A stretch of 64,000 nucleotides of DNA from an uncultured Prevotella sp. (GCA_902464615.1 CABQKA010000005.1:85475-149474), one strand, 5' to 3'; numbered from the stretch's first letter, positions 8,517-17,295 are shown. Translations and numbers: made by a program. The notes: generated from the sequence alone by a model not told the origin.

Positions 8517-9291
8517 AGCTTTTTTGATTATAAGGTTTTCATGCTTGGACACGGCCCGCGCCATACGGACCGGGAGCGCTCACGCCGGATATACAGGCGC
8601 GCTACTTTTCACTCCCAAAATTAGCAAAAATCAAAATACAAAAAAAGGATTTAGATTTTTTTCTAATAGAAAAATTCGCAGAACCGGCCATTTTAGCCTT
8701 TTTCCACCTTTTTCAGCTGGCACGGCGGGGGAAAAATTAACAGCCCACGTCACTTTTTTCCGTTTCATAGCCTTTCGCAACCGCTCCCCAGCCGACGCCA
8801 CGGGCAGCACTGCCACCCCGCCCCTTGCGCGGTTTGCCGCGACCACGGGGCCTAAGCCCGTCGCCACGGGCCCTATCCCCGTTCACACGGGAATAAGGCG
8901 CGCGGCAACCCTATCCCGCCCTGTGCCACGCATGCACGCTACTCTTACTCCTTTTAATATATAAAGGACTGAAAAGACTCACCGGCAAGTACACCACACA
9001 GGGCCATACGCCCACCTGGCCGGGCGGCAGTCCCCGTCCCGTACATGTACAAGGCATGCAACCGTCGCCTTCACCTCCCGCGCCCGGGGGGCCGGCTTCA
9101 TTTCCGGCAGCCGGGCCGCCCGGTCCCGCCGCTGGCAGCCGGCCCAGCCGACGGCCCGCCCGACGGAGAACGCCGCGGCCCGGCCACCTGTTACGACAGA
9201 CACGACAGCAAATCCGTTGCGCCCGATTGATTTTAATCAGCAGGACGGGAAAAAAGGAGAATATAAATTTCTTCGGAAGCCAGAGAAATCG
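8517..9291. other. Long intergenic gap with GC-rich inverted repeats
   Basis: About 775 bases lie between the divergent glycogen operon and fba without a convincing gene. The left 200 bases are A/T-rich and presumably hold the debranching gene promoter, for which I find only imperfect -7 matches. The middle carries a repeat family member (8845-8898). Bases 9060-9200 are extremely GC-rich with several short palindromes (for example CCGGG-CCG-CCCGG). Open frames here have biased, low-complexity translations (Pro/Arg/Gly) and look spurious. Confidence 0.55.
8845..8898. repeat. Dispersed palindromic repeat, member B
   Basis: Three modules lie in a row: CACGGGGCCTAAGCCCGT, CACGGGCCCTATCCCCGT and CACACGGGAATAAGGC. 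Neighbouring modules are partly complementary, so the stretch can fold into alternative hairpins. The ACGGGAATAAGGC word recurs at 52.8 kb (minus strand) and GGAATAAGGCCCGT near 62.0 kb. Confidence 0.65.
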
Positions 9292-9299
9292 TACCTTTG
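9292..9299 (+). promoter_or_regulatory. -7 promoter box for fba
   Basis: TACCTTTG matches the Bacteroidetes -7 box TAnnTTTG exactly. It lies 38 bases before the ATG at 9338. Confidence 0.65.
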
Positions 9300-9337
9300 T
9301 GTCGGAAAAAATATCACCCTAATAAAAAGTTACAAAA

Positions 9338-10348
9338 ATGGTAAGCTACAAAGATTTAGGTTTGGTGAACACCCGCGAGATGTTCCAGCGCGCTATCAAA
9401 GGCGGTTACGCAATCCCTGCTTTCAACTTCAACAACATGGAGCAGTTGCAGGCCATCATCCAGGCTTCTTGCGAGAAGAAAAGCCCGGTGATTCTCCAGG
9501 TCTCCAAGGGTGCGCGCCAATATGCCAACCAGACGCTTTTGCGCTATATGGCCGAAGGTGCCGTTGAATACGCCAAGGAGTTGGGCTGCAACCATCCTGA
9601 AATCGTGCTCCACCTGGACCACGGCGATTCTTTTGAATTGTGCAAGTCCTGCGTAGACATGGGTTTCAGCTCCGTCATGATCGACGGCTCCGCACTTCCT
9701 TACGACGAAAACGTAGCCTTGACGAAAAAGGTTGTTGACTATGCTCATCAGCATGATGTTACGGTTGAGGGCGAGCTCGGCGTTCTGGCCGGTGTAGAGG
9801 ACGAAGTGGCCCACGAGGAATCCCACTACACGAAGCCGGAAGAGGTCGTAGACTTCGTGACAAAAACCGGCGTAGACAGCCTGGCTATCTCCATCGGTAC
9901 TTCGCACGGCGCTTACAAGTTCAAGCCCGAGCAGTGCACGCGCGACCCGCAGACGGGACGACTCATTCCTCCTCCATTGGCTTTCGACGTGCTCGATGCC
10001 ATCATGGTACAGCTGCCGGGATTCCCCATCGTCCTCCACGGCTCCTCCAGCGTGCCTCAGGAAGAGGTCGACACCATTAACAAGTTTGGCGGCAAACTGC
10101 CCGATGCTGTCGGCATCCCCGAAGATCAGCTCCGCAAAGCAGCCAAGAGCGCAGTCTGCAAGATTAACATCGACTCAGACTCCCGTTTGGCCATGACCGC
10201 AGCCGTGCGCCGCGTATTCGCTGAGAAACCGGGTGAATTCGACCCGCGCAAATACCTCGGCCCGGCCCGCGAAGAAATGAAGAAGCTCTACGAGCACAAG
10301 ATTGTCGACGTTCTCGGCTCTGAAAACAAACTGGCCCAGCTCGACTAA
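9338..10348 (+). CDS. fba: Class II fructose-1,6-bisphosphate aldolase
   Basis: This 336-residue zinc-dependent class II aldolase cleaves fructose-1,6-bisphosphate to dihydroxyacetone phosphate and glyceraldehyde-3-phosphate in cytoplasmic glycolysis and works in reverse in gluconeogenesis. Metal and substrate signatures are visible: LHLDHGDSFE (zinc His, about residue 90), GELGVLAGVEDEV (about 145-157), AISIGTSHGAYKFKP (zinc His) and VLHGSSSVPQEEV (phosphate-binding loop). Length and N-terminus (GGYAIPAFNFNN) are normal for the family. The gene is monocistronic: its own promoter box lies at 9292 and a strong terminator follows at 10373. It converges on purC. Confidence 0.97.
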   Translation: MVSYKDLGLVNTREMFQRAIKGGYAIPAFNFNNMEQLQAIIQASCEKKSPVILQVSKGARQYANQTLLRYMAEGAVEYAKELGCNHPEIVLHLDHGDSFELCKSCVDMGFSSVMIDGSALPYDENVALTKKVVDYAHQHDVTVEGELGVLAGVEDEVAHEESHYTKPEEVVDFVTKTGVDSLAISIGTSHGAYKFKPEQCTRDPQTGRLIPPPLAFDVLDAIMVQLPGFPIVLHGSSSVPQEEVDTINKFGGKLPDAVGIPEDQLRKAAKSAVCKINIDSDSRLAMTAAVRRVFAEKPGEFDPRKYLGPAREEMKKLYEHKIVDVLGSENKLAQLD

Positions 10349-10372
10349 TCCGTACTCCGCAAAAAAGACACT

Positions 10373-10410
10373 AAGCCTCCGCTGCCCATAGGGTAACGGA
10401 GGCTTTTCTT
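10373..10410 (+). terminator. Intrinsic terminator of fba
   Basis: AAGCCTCCG pairs with CGGAGGCTT across a short loop containing CCC-ATA-GGG, followed by TTCTTTCT on the plus strand. It begins 25 bases after the fba stop. Confidence 0.85.
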
Positions 10411-10423
10411 TCTGACGGACAAA

Positions 10424-10466
10424 GAAGAAGCCGCCCGTGGCCTCATGGCAGGCGGGCGGCTTCTTC
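10424..10466 (-). terminator. Intrinsic terminator of purC
   Basis: A 14-base perfect stem (10424-10437 with 10453-10466) around a 15-base loop, followed on the minus strand by a T-rich TTGTCC run. It lies 21 bases beyond the purC stop and just downstream of the fba terminator, so the two convergent units are cleanly separated. Confidence 0.8.
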
Positions 10467-10487
10467 TGCCTTACAGGAGAGGAAATG

Positions 10488-11429
10488 TCAGCGGGAAAGG
10501 TAATCCATAACGTTCTTCTCGATGCGCGCGGCCAAGTCCTCGTGCGACTCGCGCACGAAAGCCTGTCCCGTAATGTGTTCGTACAGTTCTATGTAACGGT
10601 CGGATATGCTCGCCACCATTTCGGCAGTCATTTCAGGCACCTGCTCGCCTTCCTTCCCGTGGAAACCGTTGCTCATCAGCCACTCGCGAACGAACTCCTT
10701 CGACAACTGACGCTGCGGCTCGCCTTTGGCAAAGCGTTCCTCGTAACCCTCACTATAAAAATAGCGGCTGGAATCCGGCGTATGGATCTCGTCCATAAGA
10801 TAAATCGTGCCGTCGTGCTTGCCAAACTCGTATTTCGTATCGACCAGAATCAGACCGCGACGGGCCGCGATTTCTGTCCCACGGCGAAACAGCGCGAGGG
10901 TGTATTTCTCCAACACCTCATACTCTTCCGGCGTGGCCAGGCCACGGGCCAGGATTTCTTCCTTGGAAATGTCGGCATCGTGCTCGCCGATTTCGGCTTT
11001 AGTCGTCGGGGTAACTATCGGCTCGGGGAAGCGCTCGTTCTCGCGCATGCCGTCCGGCAACTTCACGCCGCAAATTTCGCGCACGCCGCTCCGGTAAGCG
11101 CGCCAGGCGCTGCCGCACAGATAGCCGCGCACTATCATTTCCACAGGGAAGCCCTGGCACATCACGCCGACCGTTACCATCGGGTCCGGAGTAGCCAATT
11201 TCCAGTTCGGGCAGATGTCTGCCGTGGCGTCAAGGAACTGGGCTGCAATCTGGTTCAATACTTGGCCTTTGTAGGGGATACCTTTAGGGAGAATCACATC
11301 AAAGGCCGAAATACGGTCCGTGGCTACCATGACCAGACGGTCGCCTAAGTTATACACGTCGCGGACTTTGCCGTGATACACGCCCTTCTGTCCGGGAAAG
11401 TGAAAATCAGTTTTCGTTAATGCATTCAT
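10488..11429 (-). CDS. purC: SAICAR synthetase
   Basis: This 313-residue phosphoribosylaminoimidazole-succinocarboxamide synthase joins CAIR with aspartate using ATP in de novo purine synthesis. The family signatures are present: GKVRDVYNLGDRLVMVATDR (nucleotide-binding start), VRGYLCGSAWRAY, PEPIVTPTTKAE and LILVDTKYEFGK. The length fits the longer (about 310-residue) PurC form seen in Bacteroidetes. The start at 11429 (MNALTKTDFHFPGQKG) is the family-consistent one; longer in-frame starts lie inside phoH. The purC start overlaps the end of phoH by 23 bases, so the two are probably co-transcribed and perhaps translationally coupled. A strong terminator follows. Confidence 0.95.
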   Translation of the reverse strand: MNALTKTDFHFPGQKGVYHGKVRDVYNLGDRLVMVATDRISAFDVILPKGIPYKGQVLNQIAAQFLDATADICPNWKLATPDPMVTVGVMCQGFPVEMIVRGYLCGSAWRAYRSGVREICGVKLPDGMRENERFPEPIVTPTTKAEIGEHDADISKEEILARGLATPEEYEVLEKYTLALFRRGTEIAARRGLILVDTKYEFGKHDGTIYLMDEIHTPDSSRYFYSEGYEERFAKGEPQRQLSKEFVREWLMSNGFHGKEGEQVPEMTAEMVASISDRYIELYEHITGQAFVRESHEDLAARIEKNVMDYLSR

Positions 11430-12408
11430 TGCGTTGATTATTATGAATTGCGGATAAAGTATTGGTCCGATTTTTCGCCGCGTCGCGCTCATAAGCTTCC
11501 ACGATACGGGTAACGAGTTTGTGGCGCACGATGTCGCCTTTGTCCATTTCTATAAAAGCGATGCCGGGTATGCCGCGTAAGATACGTTGTGCCTCGAGCA
11601 GGCCTGAACGCTGCGTGGAAGGCAAATCTATCTGCGTGCGGTCGCCGGTGACGATCATCTTCGTATTCCACCCCATGCGGGTCAGGAACATTTTTATCTG
11701 TGCGGGCGTCGTGTTCTGAGCTTCATCGAGGATAACCACAGCGTCGTTCAGGGTGCGCCCGCGCATAAAGGCCAGCGGGGCGATCTGGATAACGTTCGTC
11801 TCCATGTACTCCTGCAACTTCGCGGCAGGCACCATCTCCTGTAACGCGTCGTAGAGCGGCTGGAGATAAGGGTCAATTTTCTCCTTCATATCCCCGGGCA
11901 GGAAGCCCAGCTTCTCTCCGGCCTCCACTGCCGGCCGGCTCAATATGATCCGCTTGATTTCCTTCGACTTGAGTGCCCTTACTGCCAGGGCTATTGCCGT
12001 ATAGGTTTTGCCGGAACCGGCCGGCCCTACTGCGAAGAGCATATCGTTTTCCCGGTAAGCGGCTACAAGGCGGCGCTGGTTTTCACTACGTGCGGTAATC
12101 GGTTTCCCGCCCACGCTGTACACGATGACGTCGCCCGCCAAATCGCCCCGGCCCGGACCATGCGCCACAATGTCCACAAGCTGCTCTTCCGTAAGCTGGT
12201 TATATTTCGCACAATGTTGCTCTAAGGCTTGGAAGATTTTCTCGAATTCGGCCATTTCGTCTTCTCCGCCCATCACTTTCAACACGTTGCCGCGACCTAT
12301 GATGCGCAACTTCGGACAAAGCGAACGAAGCTGACGGAGATGGGCATTGTTCACGCCGAAAAACACGACCGGATCTGCTTCTTCCAATACGAAATGTTTC
12401 TCTATCAT
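11407..12408 (-). CDS. phoH: PhoH-family ATPase (YbeZ type)
   Basis: This 333-residue cytoplasmic protein has the PhoH P-loop NTPase domain over about residues 120-315. Walker A is GPAGSGKT and Walker B is AVVILDEAQN; LGFLPGDMKEKIDPYLQP and VTGDRTQIDLP are further family hallmarks. The N-terminal 100 residues form the small KH-like region typical of YbeZ-type PhoH proteins, which are linked to ribosome maturation and RNA metabolism in other bacteria. The precise role in Bacteroidetes is not established. The gene has its own -7 box at 12460-12467 and overlaps purC by 23 bases. It is divergent from the DUF5715 gene. Confidence 0.92.
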   Translation of the reverse strand: MIEKHFVLEEADPVVFFGVNNAHLRQLRSLCPKLRIIGRGNVLKVMGGEDEMAEFEKIFQALEQHCAKYNQLTEEQLVDIVAHGPGRGDLAGDVIVYSVGGKPITARSENQRRLVAAYRENDMLFAVGPAGSGKTYTAIALAVRALKSKEIKRIILSRPAVEAGEKLGFLPGDMKEKIDPYLQPLYDALQEMVPAAKLQEYMETNVIQIAPLAFMRGRTLNDAVVILDEAQNTTPAQIKMFLTRMGWNTKMIVTGDRTQIDLPSTQRSGLLEAQRILRGIPGIAFIEMDKGDIVRHKLVTRIVEAYERDAAKNRTNTLSAIHNNQRNECINEN

Positions 12409-12459
12409 TCAATCTTTTTAATGGATTACCGTCCACCGGCAAACTGCCCGCAGGCCATG

Positions 12460-12467
12460 CAAAATTA
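12460..12467 (-). promoter_or_regulatory. -7 promoter box for phoH-purC
   Basis: On the minus strand this reads TAATTTTG, a perfect TAnnTTTG match, about 50 bases before the phoH ATG. Confidence 0.65.
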
Positions 12468-12499
12468 ATCAATCCACCGGAAAGAAACCGATTTTTTTG

Positions 12500-12507
12500 T
12501 ACTTTTG
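12500..12507 (+). promoter_or_regulatory. -7 promoter box for the DUF5715 gene
   Basis: TACTTTTG matches the -7 consensus. An in-frame ATG at 12497 overlaps this box and so cannot be the start; the ATG at 12557 lies 49 bases downstream. Confidence 0.65.
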
Positions 12508-12556
12508 TATTCCTGTTTTATGCGGCGACTGTTTCGCTACACCCTTTCTCCATATC

Positions 12557-13375
12557 ATGACTTCTGTCCCACGTTTCCGTATCCCTCGCCATAAGCGGCA
12601 TCTCGTCCTCCTGCTACCGGTATTCATCGCCCTGCTGGGGGCATTGCTCTGGCCAAAAGGTTGCCATTCATGCCAGCCGGAACCTGACGCATCCAAGGAA
12701 GCACCGGAACCCGACACCATACTGGCCCACAGCCGCACGGTCGACGCGCTCTTCGCACATCCGCGAAAACCGCTGCGCCTGACCGGGGCAGACGGGCGGC
12801 GCATACGGAACAAAATCAAGGGTGTAGAGAATTACCAGGAAGCCTTTCCGGACATGAACGACGTACAGCTGGCGACCGCCTGCCGGCTGGGCATCCCGAT
12901 GGTGGCCGACAGGGACGAGGCACAACATCACTTGCACGATTTGGTCTATATCGGGGACAATCCGTTTTTCCGCGTCGAGCGCCTCTCCCACTCCATCCCG
13001 TACCTCGTTCCGCGCGCAGAACGGCTGCTTACGGAAATCGCGCGCAACTTCATTGATTCCCTGCAATCCAAAGGCTTGCCTTTCTATAAACTGGTCGTCA
13101 CCTCCGTGCTCCGTACAAGGGAAGACGTAGACCGCCTGCGTAAAGTCAACGGAAATGCCTCTGAAAACAGTTGCCACCAATACGGCACGACGTTCGACAT
13201 CTGCTACAACAGCTTTTACCGCGTCTACGACCCGGACGACGCCACCAAACGACAAGTCTGGTCCGGCAATCTGAAAGCCGTTCTGGCCGAGGTCCTGGCA
13301 GACCAGCGCCGGTTGGGCACTTGCTACGTCCGCTACGAAGCCTACCAGTCCTGTTTCCACATCACGGCACGGTGA
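12557..13375 (+). CDS. DUF5715 protein, M15-peptidase-like fold, membrane anchored
   Basis: This 272-residue protein looks like the Bacteroidetes DUF5715 family. After a short basic N-terminus there is one hydrophobic segment (LVLLLPVFIALLGALLW, about residues 15-31), so it is probably inner-membrane anchored with a periplasmic domain. The C-terminal half contains TSVLRTREDVDRLRKVNG, then NSCHQYGTTFDICYNSFY (His and Asp spaced as in the SxHxxGxxxD motif of M15 D,D-carboxypeptidases), and near the end CFHIT, a candidate third metal ligand. This suggests a zinc peptidase acting on peptidoglycan stem peptides. The metal ligands are read from the sequence; the activity is inference. It is a single-gene unit with its own promoter. 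Confidence 0.75.
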   Translation: MTSVPRFRIPRHKRHLVLLLPVFIALLGALLWPKGCHSCQPEPDASKEAPEPDTILAHSRTVDALFAHPRKPLRLTGADGRRIRNKIKGVENYQEAFPDMNDVQLATACRLGIPMVADRDEAQHHLHDLVYIGDNPFFRVERLSHSIPYLVPRAERLLTEIARNFIDSLQSKGLPFYKLVVTSVLRTREDVDRLRKVNGNASENSCHQYGTTFDICYNSFYRVYDPDDATKRQVWSGNLKAVLAEVLADQRRLGTCYVRYEAYQSCFHITAR

Positions 13376-13452
13376 GGCACAGGCCGGCACACAACGGAGC
13401 GCAAACGAAAGACAGGACCCGAAAACCGCACAAAGACTTACCGTCCCCCCCA

Positions 13453-13482
13453 GGCATGAAGTCTGTCATGCCCCCGCGGGGG
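13453..13482. repeat. Two adjacent palindromes, one a 12-base GC palindrome
   Basis: GGCATGA (13453-13459) pairs with TCATGCC (13466-13472), and CCCCCGCGGGGG at 13471-13482 is self-complementary. They lie in the 306-base gap between the convergent DUF5715 and penicillin-binding protein genes. No T-run follows. Confidence 0.5.
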
Positions 13483-13579
13483 CAAAGCCGTTTTCCGCCA
13501 CACAGTCTGCGGAGGGAACGCCGCGTCGTTACTACCACCTCGGGAAGCCTGCTCCGTGCGGGCCTCCGCCGGCTGACGC

Positions 13580-13632
13580 GGCCTATCCCCGACAAAACGG
13601 GGCTAAGGCCCGTTTTCACGAACCTTAGCCCC
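13580..13632. repeat. Dispersed palindromic repeat, member C
   Basis: Two overlapping hairpins share one arm. CCTATCCCCG at 13582-13591 pairs imperfectly with CGGGGCTAAGG at 13598-13608. GGGGCTAAGG at 13599-13608 pairs perfectly with CCTTAGCCCC at 13623-13632. Only one can form at a time. It sits 49 bases beyond the penicillin-binding protein stop and may act as its 3' end, though no U-tract is present. Confidence 0.65.
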
Positions 13633-13681
13633 GTATGCCGGCGAAGCGACACTGCCCGCACCGGAATATGCTTTCACGCGT

Positions 13682-16258
13682 TCAACGTAAGGAAAGCGAA
13701 TCGGCGCCGCCGCGCGCAGGCGCATCGCCCTCACCGCCGGGCAGCCCTTCCCCGCCGGTTTCCGGACCGGAATGTGTCCCTTCGCCGCCGGTCTGTTCGT
13801 CAAGGTCCAACTCGTAAAGCGGATTCCCGTTTTCGTCATACAGCACGCTGTCGAGCACGAACGAGTCGGGCTTCTCTACGGGCGGCACGTACACCCGTTC
13901 ATAAGTGCTGGGGTCGATATCCTCGGGAGGCAGCCCATAACGCTTCATGTATTTTTGAGAAAGCGACGGGTCTTCCAGAACCTTGTGCATGAAAAGCCCG
14001 AAAATAGGTAAAGCGGTACGGCTTCCCTGGCCCAAGCGTCCGGAACGGAAATGGATGCTGCGATATTCGCCGCCAACCCACGCGCCACCGACCAGGCCCG
14101 GCGTCACCCCGATGAACCATGCATCGGAATGATTGTTGGAAGTCCCCGTTTTACCGCCGAAGTCTATTTTCCCATTGAACGTACCCATGTATTTAGCCGC
14201 ACCCAGTGCCTGCGACGTCCCGCCGCCGTCGCGCACGCCGGCTTCAAGCATTTTCTGCATGTAGAAAGCGGAGCGGCGGTCGAGTGCGCGCTTCTCTGCG
14301 GGTTCGGCCTCATAGACCACATTGCCGCTGCGGTCCAGAATTTTGGAGACAAGCACGGGCTCGACATGCACGCCGTCGTTGGCAACCGTCCCGTAGGCGT
14401 TGACCATTTCCAGCAGGTTGACATCACTGGAGCCGAGAGCGAGAGAAGGTGTATTGTCCAACGGGGAGAGGATGCCCATGTCGTGCGCCGTGGTGACCAC
14501 GTTGTCAATGCCGACCTCCTGCCCTAACTTGACGGCAATCGTATTGACACTTTGGGCAAAGGCTGAGCGCAAGGGCAGGTTGGCGTTCGAGAAGTTGCCG
14601 TTTGCATTGTGGGGTTGCCAGATGGTCGTCGTGTCGCGCTTCGCATCGTACACTTCCATGCGGATGTACGAATCCGTGAGCCGTGCATCGCTGGGCGTCC
14701 ATCCCTGCTTCATGGCCGTGGCGTACACAAAGAGCTTGAAAGTAGAGCCGGGCTGGCGCATGGCTTTCACTTTGTCGTATTTCCAAGTATGGAAATCCAT
14801 GTCGCCGACATAGGCTTTCACGGCTCCTGTGGCCGGCTCCATGGCGACAAAGCCGGCGTGCATGAAGCGTACCATGTAACGGATGGAATCGAGGGTACTG
14901 ATATTTTCGGTATGGCCGCCGTCGTAGTCGAACAGTTTTACGGGATGCGGCATGTTCATATAGGCCCAGACGGAATCGGGCTGGCCGGGGAAACGCGCTT
15001 CGAGCATTTTGTAATAATCTGTTGTGCGGGCAATGTTCTCTATGAAATTAGGAATCACGTTGCCCCGCTCGTCACGCCAAGGGTCGCCCAACCCGCGCCA
15101 ATGGGCGTCGAAGTTCTGCTGGACCTGGTGCATCTGCTCGACAAGGGCTTCTTCGGCGTAGCGCTGCATCCTGCTGTCGAGGGTAGTATAGATCTTCAGG
15201 CCGTCGGTATAAGGATCCAGCTGGGGACAGTTCTCCTGGATATAGTCCGCCACAGCCTGCCGGAAATACAAGGCCTGACCGTCGTAAGCGCTTTCGACGT
15301 TGAAATTCAAGACTATCGGAAGGGCTTTCAAAGAATCGAGCTGAGCTTTCGTAGCGATGCAGGGCTTGCCGAAGTTTTTGGCCAGCTCGTCACGCAGACG
15401 GTACATGTTGTCAAGGACCAGATTGCGCCGGCGCAAGCTGTTGTCTGGATTGATGCGGGGATTATAAGTGGAAGTCGCTTTCAGCAGCCCGACGAGCACT
15501 GCCGCTTCTTCAATTTTCAGTTCACCGGGCCGTTTGTTGAAATAGGTCTTGGCAGCAGTCTTTATGCCATAGGCGTTAGAGCCGAAATCTACGGTATTGG
15601 CATACATGTTCAGGATGCTGTCTTTCTCATTGTACATTTCCAGCTCGACGGCTATGACCATTTCTTTCGTCTTCATGACAAGGATGCCGCAACCGGGTAT
15701 CTTGCCGACAAGCCCCGTGCCGTACTCTTTCTTTGTACGGATGCGGAACATGTTTTTCACCAATTGCTGCGTAATGGTCGAAGCGCCACGCGCCCGGCCC
15801 CGGACGGCGTCCTTGGCGGCGGCAAGCAAGCCGGGAAAGTCTATGCCATGATGTTCGAAAAAGCGCTCATCCTCCGTAGCGACCAAAGCCTGGAAGAAGG
15901 CCGGATTGATGGAGTCGTACGGAACGGACTGCCGGTTTTCGTCGAAAAACTTGCCCATCTCGACTCCATCGGCGGAATAGATGACAGACGCCTCGGGATT
16001 CTGTGGATGCATGATTTCGTCTGCCGTAGGAGACTTGCCGAACAGCCAGAACAGATTGACCATAACGGCAAACACATAGAAGAGGACAAGGCAGATAAAC
16101 GTCAATATAACGAGGAGCAGCTTTTTCCACCAAGGACTGTTCCTATATAAACCGACGTATCCCCGCCATAGGCGACGGAGCAAGCGGCCGGTTACCACAA
16201 AAGGCCAAACGAGCCAACGGCCCGCGCCTCTGCGCTTTTTCTTATCGATTTTTCCCAT
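13682..16258 (-). CDS. mrcA: Class A penicillin-binding protein (PBP1A type)
   Basis: This 858-residue bifunctional peptidoglycan synthase has a short basic cytoplasmic N-terminus, one transmembrane helix (LLLVILTFICLVLFYVFAVM, about residues 48-67), a GT51 transglycosylase domain and a penicillin-binding transpeptidase domain. GT51 motifs are ATEDERFFEHHGID (catalytic Glu, about residue 133) and RGASTITQQLVKN. Transpeptidase motifs are GSTFK (nucleophile Ser, about 505), SVN and KTGTS (about 706). The C-terminal 80 residues are a Gly/Glu/Pro-rich tail, probably disordered. It starts 33 bases after the miaA stop, so it is likely the last gene of the lpxD-to-pbp run. Function in cell-wall polymerisation and cross-linking is secure. 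Confidence 0.95.
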   Translation of the reverse strand: MGKIDKKKRRGAGRWLVWPFVVTGRLLRRLWRGYVGLYRNSPWWKKLLLVILTFICLVLFYVFAVMVNLFWLFGKSPTADEIMHPQNPEASVIYSADGVEMGKFFDENRQSVPYDSINPAFFQALVATEDERFFEHHGIDFPGLLAAAKDAVRGRARGASTITQQLVKNMFRIRTKKEYGTGLVGKIPGCGILVMKTKEMVIAVELEMYNEKDSILNMYANTVDFGSNAYGIKTAAKTYFNKRPGELKIEEAAVLVGLLKATSTYNPRINPDNSLRRRNLVLDNMYRLRDELAKNFGKPCIATKAQLDSLKALPIVLNFNVESAYDGQALYFRQAVADYIQENCPQLDPYTDGLKIYTTLDSRMQRYAEEALVEQMHQVQQNFDAHWRGLGDPWRDERGNVIPNFIENIARTTDYYKMLEARFPGQPDSVWAYMNMPHPVKLFDYDGGHTENISTLDSIRYMVRFMHAGFVAMEPATGAVKAYVGDMDFHTWKYDKVKAMRQPGSTFKLFVYATAMKQGWTPSDARLTDSYIRMEVYDAKRDTTTIWQPHNANGNFSNANLPLRSAFAQSVNTIAVKLGQEVGIDNVVTTAHDMGILSPLDNTPSLALGSSDVNLLEMVNAYGTVANDGVHVEPVLVSKILDRSGNVVYEAEPAEKRALDRRSAFYMQKMLEAGVRDGGGTSQALGAAKYMGTFNGKIDFGGKTGTSNNHSDAWFIGVTPGLVGGAWVGGEYRSIHFRSGRLGQGSRTALPIFGLFMHKVLEDPSLSQKYMKRYGLPPEDIDPSTYERVYVPPVEKPDSFVLDSVLYDENGNPLYELDLDEQTGGEGTHSGPETGGEGLPGGEGDAPARGGADSLSLR

Positions 16259-16291
16259 TTTCGGATATGTATTGGAGGCAAAGTTACAGAT

Positions 16292-17200
16292 TTAGCCTTG
16301 TGAGGCAGATCTATTTTGTATAAAATATCTTATCTCCTCGTATTGGCTGGGATGGAACCAGCATGTTTCCTGGTCTTTTTTGAACCAAGTCATCTGCTTT
16401 TTGGCATAGACCCGGGTGTTGCGGCGGATTTTTTCGAGCGCCTGCTCTAAAGACCAGTCGCCGTCAAGATAACGGAACAATTCTTTGTACCCGACAGTAT
16501 TAAGGGAGTTGCAGTCGCGGAAAGGGAGCACTCGGCGAGCTTCGTCAAGCCATCCGGCCTCCATCATCTCGTCCACACGCCGGTTAATGCGGGCGAAGAG
16601 TTCGGACCGCTCACGCTGCAATCCGACCTTGAGAATCTGAAATGGACGCTGCTTGACTTGCTGCGTGCGAAAAGACGTATAAGTACGACCGGACATATGA
16701 CAAATCTCAAGGGCGTGGACCACCCGTTTGGGATTTTTCAAATCGCAAGTAGCCGCATACTCCGGGTCCAACGCCTGTAACTCTGCCACCAAAGCAGCCA
16801 GTCCTTCGTTCTTATATCGGGCGCGCATCCACTCACGCGTGGCTTCATCAACCGTAGGAATATCGTCAATGCCTTTGCAGACAGCGTCGACATAAAGCAT
16901 TGCCCCGCCGCTGAGCAGCACGACGTCGCGCTCCTGGAACAGACGCGGCAAAAGGTGCATCACGGCTTCTTCGTAACGGGCGGCGCTATAATACTCTTCC
17001 AACCCGAGCATCCCGACAAAATAATGGCAGACCTGGCGCAGCTCTGCTGCCGTGGGGGCTGCCGTACCAATAGGAATATCGCGATAGATTTGCCTCGAAT
17101 CTGCATTGAGTATCGGGCACGAGAAATGGGCGGCAAGGCGCAGGCTGAGTGCGGTCTTGCCAACACCGGTCGGACCGAAAAGGACTACTAACGTTTTCAT
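16292..17200 (-). CDS. miaA: tRNA dimethylallyltransferase
   Basis: This 302-residue enzyme transfers a dimethylallyl group to adenosine 37 of tRNAs reading U-starting codons. The P-loop GPTGVGKTALS is at the N-terminus, followed by the family signature LNADSRQIYRDIPIGTA (binding of the dimethylallyl donor and tRNA). Later come DLKNPKRVVHALEI and YAKKQMTWFK near the C-terminus, both typical of MiaA. It lies between an upstream pRiA4b ORF-3-like gene (149-base gap with a hairpin) and the penicillin-binding protein gene (33-base gap). Linkage of miaA to lpxA/C/D is common in Bacteroidales. Confidence 0.95.
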   Translation of the reverse strand: MKTLVVLFGPTGVGKTALSLRLAAHFSCPILNADSRQIYRDIPIGTAAPTAAELRQVCHYFVGMLGLEEYYSAARYEEAVMHLLPRLFQERDVVLLSGGAMLYVDAVCKGIDDIPTVDEATREWMRARYKNEGLAALVAELQALDPEYAATCDLKNPKRVVHALEICHMSGRTYTSFRTQQVKQRPFQILKVGLQRERSELFARINRRVDEMMEAGWLDEARRVLPFRDCNSLNTVGYKELFRYLDGDWSLEQALEKIRRNTRVYAKKQMTWFKKDQETCWFHPSQYEEIRYFIQNRSASQG

Positions 17201-17250
17201 GGGGAAAAAGGTTTAGCAGAAAAAGGACGGGACACGCCGAAGAAGAAAAA

Positions 17251-17295
17251 TGTTGAAAGCCGGGACGCGAACTGGACACGCCGCGACTTTCAACA
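17251..17295. repeat. Inverted repeat upstream of miaA
   Basis: TGTTGAAAG (17251-17259) pairs perfectly with CTTTCAACA (17287-17295), and GC-rich inner bases may extend the stem. It is the only structure in the 149-base gap between the pRiA4b-like gene and miaA. It lacks a T-run, so an RNA-processing or partial-attenuation role is more likely than full termination. Confidence 0.5.

Noticed and set aside
8524..8964. 146-codon plus-strand open frame in the fba upstream gap
   Set aside because: Its middle encodes repeated TGxxPVxTG-like peptides that are simply the translation of the palindromic repeat; no promoter box or homology.
14609..16150. 513-codon plus-strand open frame
   Set aside because: Antisense to the penicillin-binding protein; no motifs, and high GC at third positions of the real gene explains the absence of stops.
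17250..17295. Hairpin considered as a terminator separating miaA from the lpx genes
   Set aside because: It has no T-run on the minus strand and no promoter box follows before miaA, so a full transcription stop is not supported.
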